Origin: Nitrospirota bacterium
GTDB taxonomy: Bacteria > Nitrospirota > Nitrospiria > Nitrospirales > Nitrospiraceae
Assembly: GCA_030684575.1 (NCBI GenBank)
Contig: JAUXVD010000003.1
Coordinates: 62,001 to 126,000 of the forward strand
Length of the DNA stretch: 64,000 bases
Reading direction: 5' to 3'
Shown here: positions 62,633 to 64,000 of the stretch, one piece after another
Numbering within the stretch: position 1 is the stretch's first letter
Layout of the letters: every line of letters starts with the position of its first letter
The notes under the pieces: model-generated
What the model saw: only the letters and a program-made list of their open reading frames with translations
The model's database searches: none
What the model was told of the DNA's origin: nothing
Translations under genes and position numbers: made by a program

Positions 62633-64000
62633 ATGGAAATACCTACAGTTCCTACAGTTATCCTCGCTCCTCAAAGCCGAGAAAGAGCGTCACTCGTGCG
62701 GTTGTCTATTTTCTGGCGAATCGTTCTCACCTCTCTTGTCATCATTGTGATGATGGCAGGCGTGAATTTATATGCCCTGTTTCAGTTGCGCCAGCTGACG
62801 GCCTTGAGTGCCAATATGGCGGCACATCATTATCCGGCGATCGAGTCGGCTAAACGCCTGCTCACCGTGCTCTATGCCCAACTCAATAGCGAAAAGAAGT
62901 ATCTGGCTGTACGCGATGCCACATTCTTGCAGCATTTTGATGAAGAGGTCGACGAGTTCCATCGGGGAATCCAGGGTCTCGAAATGCAGGAACTTGCGCC
63001 TCAAGGCCTGCAGCTGCTGAAGGAGGTCACACATCTCCAGCAAGCACGGCTCGCGATCTTTCATGAGGAATTACAATCGCATCACGTCCAGGCGTCTCCT
63101 GCGGCCCTATCCGTGGACTATGAACGGCGTCGAGACGCCTTGATGGACCGCATGAGCGCGACATTGCAACAGTTTATCGATCTGCACGAAACGGGCATCA
63201 GTGTCGGGGTCAGCCGGTCGCGGGAGAGTTCGGCGCAAGCCGAGGCCGTCACGGAGCAGCTGGTGCTGCTTGCGCTTGTGTTCGGGATTGCGCTCGCCGG
63301 CTTTGCCAGCTACACGGTGCTTCGCCCACTCCGTCAATTACAGAGCCATATCAAACAAATCGGGCAGGGGGATTTTCGCACATCGCTCAACATACGAGCC
63401 CCCAGCGAGTTGCGAGACCTCGTCGATGCGGTGAATTGGATGGGGGCCAAACTGCAAGAGCTCGACGATATGAAGGGGGAGTTTCTCGCCCACGTCTCCC
63501 ATGAGTTGCGCACGCCGATGGCCTCTATCCAGGAAGGTACCCATTTGCTCTTGGATGAAATTCCCGGTCCCGTAACGCAAGAACAACGCACGACCTTGCG
63601 TATTATGGCGGACAGCAGCCGCAGGCTCATCACTCTCATCTCAACGATTCTCGACCTCTCCAAGATGGATGCCGGGATGATGGAATATCGAATTGTCCCT
63701 ACGGATCTCAAACGCATCACGGACATCTCCGTCAATAAAGTCCGGCTGTTGGCCGATGCCAAACATGTGCAGCTGTTGGTCGAAGGGCCGGTACAGCGTG
63801 TGTGGGTGAAGGCCGATGCTCTTCGGATTGAACAGGTTCTGGACAATTTGCTCTCAAACGCCTTGAAGTTCAGCTCGGAAGGGGGCATTGTAAAGGTCGT
63901 GATGAAGCCTGACCCGAAAGCGGGAGTGCTGGAAGTGAGTGTGTCCGATGGCGGACCAGGCATTCAGGCCGAAGACCTGCCCTATATTTTTGAACGCTTC
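62633..64000 (+). CDS. sensor histidine kinase, truncated by the window end
   Basis: At least 456 residues of a membrane-bound histidine kinase. A first span (VLTSLVIIVMMAGVNLYALF) is followed by a periplasmic helical sensor domain of about 160 residues, a second span (QLVLLALVFGIALAGFASY), a HAMP domain (LRPLRQLQSHIKQIGQGDF), the HisKA domain with H290 in FLAHVSHELRTPM, and HATPase_c with the N box (VLDNLLSNALKF) and G1 box (DGGPGI). The final F box and C-terminus lie past base 64000. The helical-bundle sensor and HAMP arrangement are like GlrK/QseE kinases. The response regulator should be downstream. Confidence 0.92.
   Translation, partial: MEIPTVPTVILAPQSRERASLVRLSIFWRIVLTSLVIIVMMAGVNLYALFQLRQLTALSANMAAHHYPAIESAKRLLTVLYAQLNSEKKYLAVRDATFLQHFDEEVDEFHRGIQGLEMQELAPQGLQLLKEVTHLQQARLAIFHEELQSHHVQASPAALSVDYERRRDALMDRMSATLQQFIDLHETGISVGVSRSRESSAQAEAVTEQLVLLALVFGIALAGFASYTVLRPLRQLQSHIKQIGQGDFRTSLNIRAPSELRDLVDAVNWMGAKLQELDDMKGEFLAHVSHELRTPMASIQEGTHLLLDEIPGPVTQEQRTTLRIMADSSRRLITLISTILDLSKMDAGMMEYRIVPTDLKRITDISVNKVRLLADAKHVQLLVEGPVQRVWVKADALRIEQVLDNLLSNALKFSSEGGIVKVVMKPDPKAGVLEVSVSDGGPGIQAEDLPYIFERF

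Noticed and set aside
1-64000. CRISPR array, prophage, insertion sequence or integrative element
   Set aside because: No regularly spaced short repeats, and no transposase, integrase, phage structural or conjugation genes were seen. The TraF-like protein is a barrel family name only.

Overview
The window reads as a GC-rich chromosome segment of a Gram-negative bacterium, most likely a Nitrospira or close relative. This is inferred from overall gene content (a B12-dependent ribonucleotide reductase, a TraF/PorV-like barrel, many lipoproteins and PilZ proteins, a single LolC/E-type permease), not from a marker gene. Nearly all genes are housekeeping or envelope genes. There is no prophage, no complete insertion sequence and no CRISPR array. 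Most start sites were set from Shine-Dalgarno sequences or from promoters found upstream.

Layout. 0-10 kb: a RelE-type toxin-antitoxin pair coupled to a cysteine-free HesB-like gene; a PilZ protein; a periplasmic FKBP; a repair cluster (short MutY-like glycosylase, Nudix hydrolase, PolB-like exonuclease); a lipoprotein with a 43-residue membrane partner; miaB; an AmpG-like permease. 10-16 kb: nrdJ behind a control region with two perfect DnaA boxes, then small conserved genes, an ACT protein and RlpA. 16-27 kb: a CNNM/CorC membrane protein, ligA, and a LysM lipoprotein leading a complete trpEGDCFBA operon. 27-37.5 kb: outer-membrane genes; a minus-strand lipoprotein-biogenesis and translation operon (lnt, prfB with its programmed frameshift, lysS, lolE-like, lolD); divergent from it pal, a YajG-like lipoprotein and PilZ.

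38-41.2 kb carries the most unusual feature: adjacent genes for both subunits of a type IIB topoisomerase (Topo VI), an enzyme typical of archaea and plants and sporadic in bacteria. The ATPase subunit has extra N- and C-terminal tails. About 1 kb downstream begins an AddB-AddA helicase-nuclease operon, so a double-strand-break-making enzyme and a double-strand-break-processing enzyme lie close together. 49-64 kb: a zincin, lgt, a YtxH protein with a possible sigma-54 promoter, tRNA-Leu(UAA), a dienelactone-hydrolase-like protein whose nucleophile position is glycine, an oxidoreductase, comM, clpB and a sensor histidine kinase cut by the window end.

Three copies of a roughly 121-bp palindromic dispersed repeat, all in the same orientation, sit in intergenic gaps near 32.6, 37.7 and 49.8 kb. 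They look like a genome-wide MITE/REP-type family. Several promoters lie so close to their start codons (miaB, lnt, the antitoxin) that leaderless or near-leaderless transcripts are possible.
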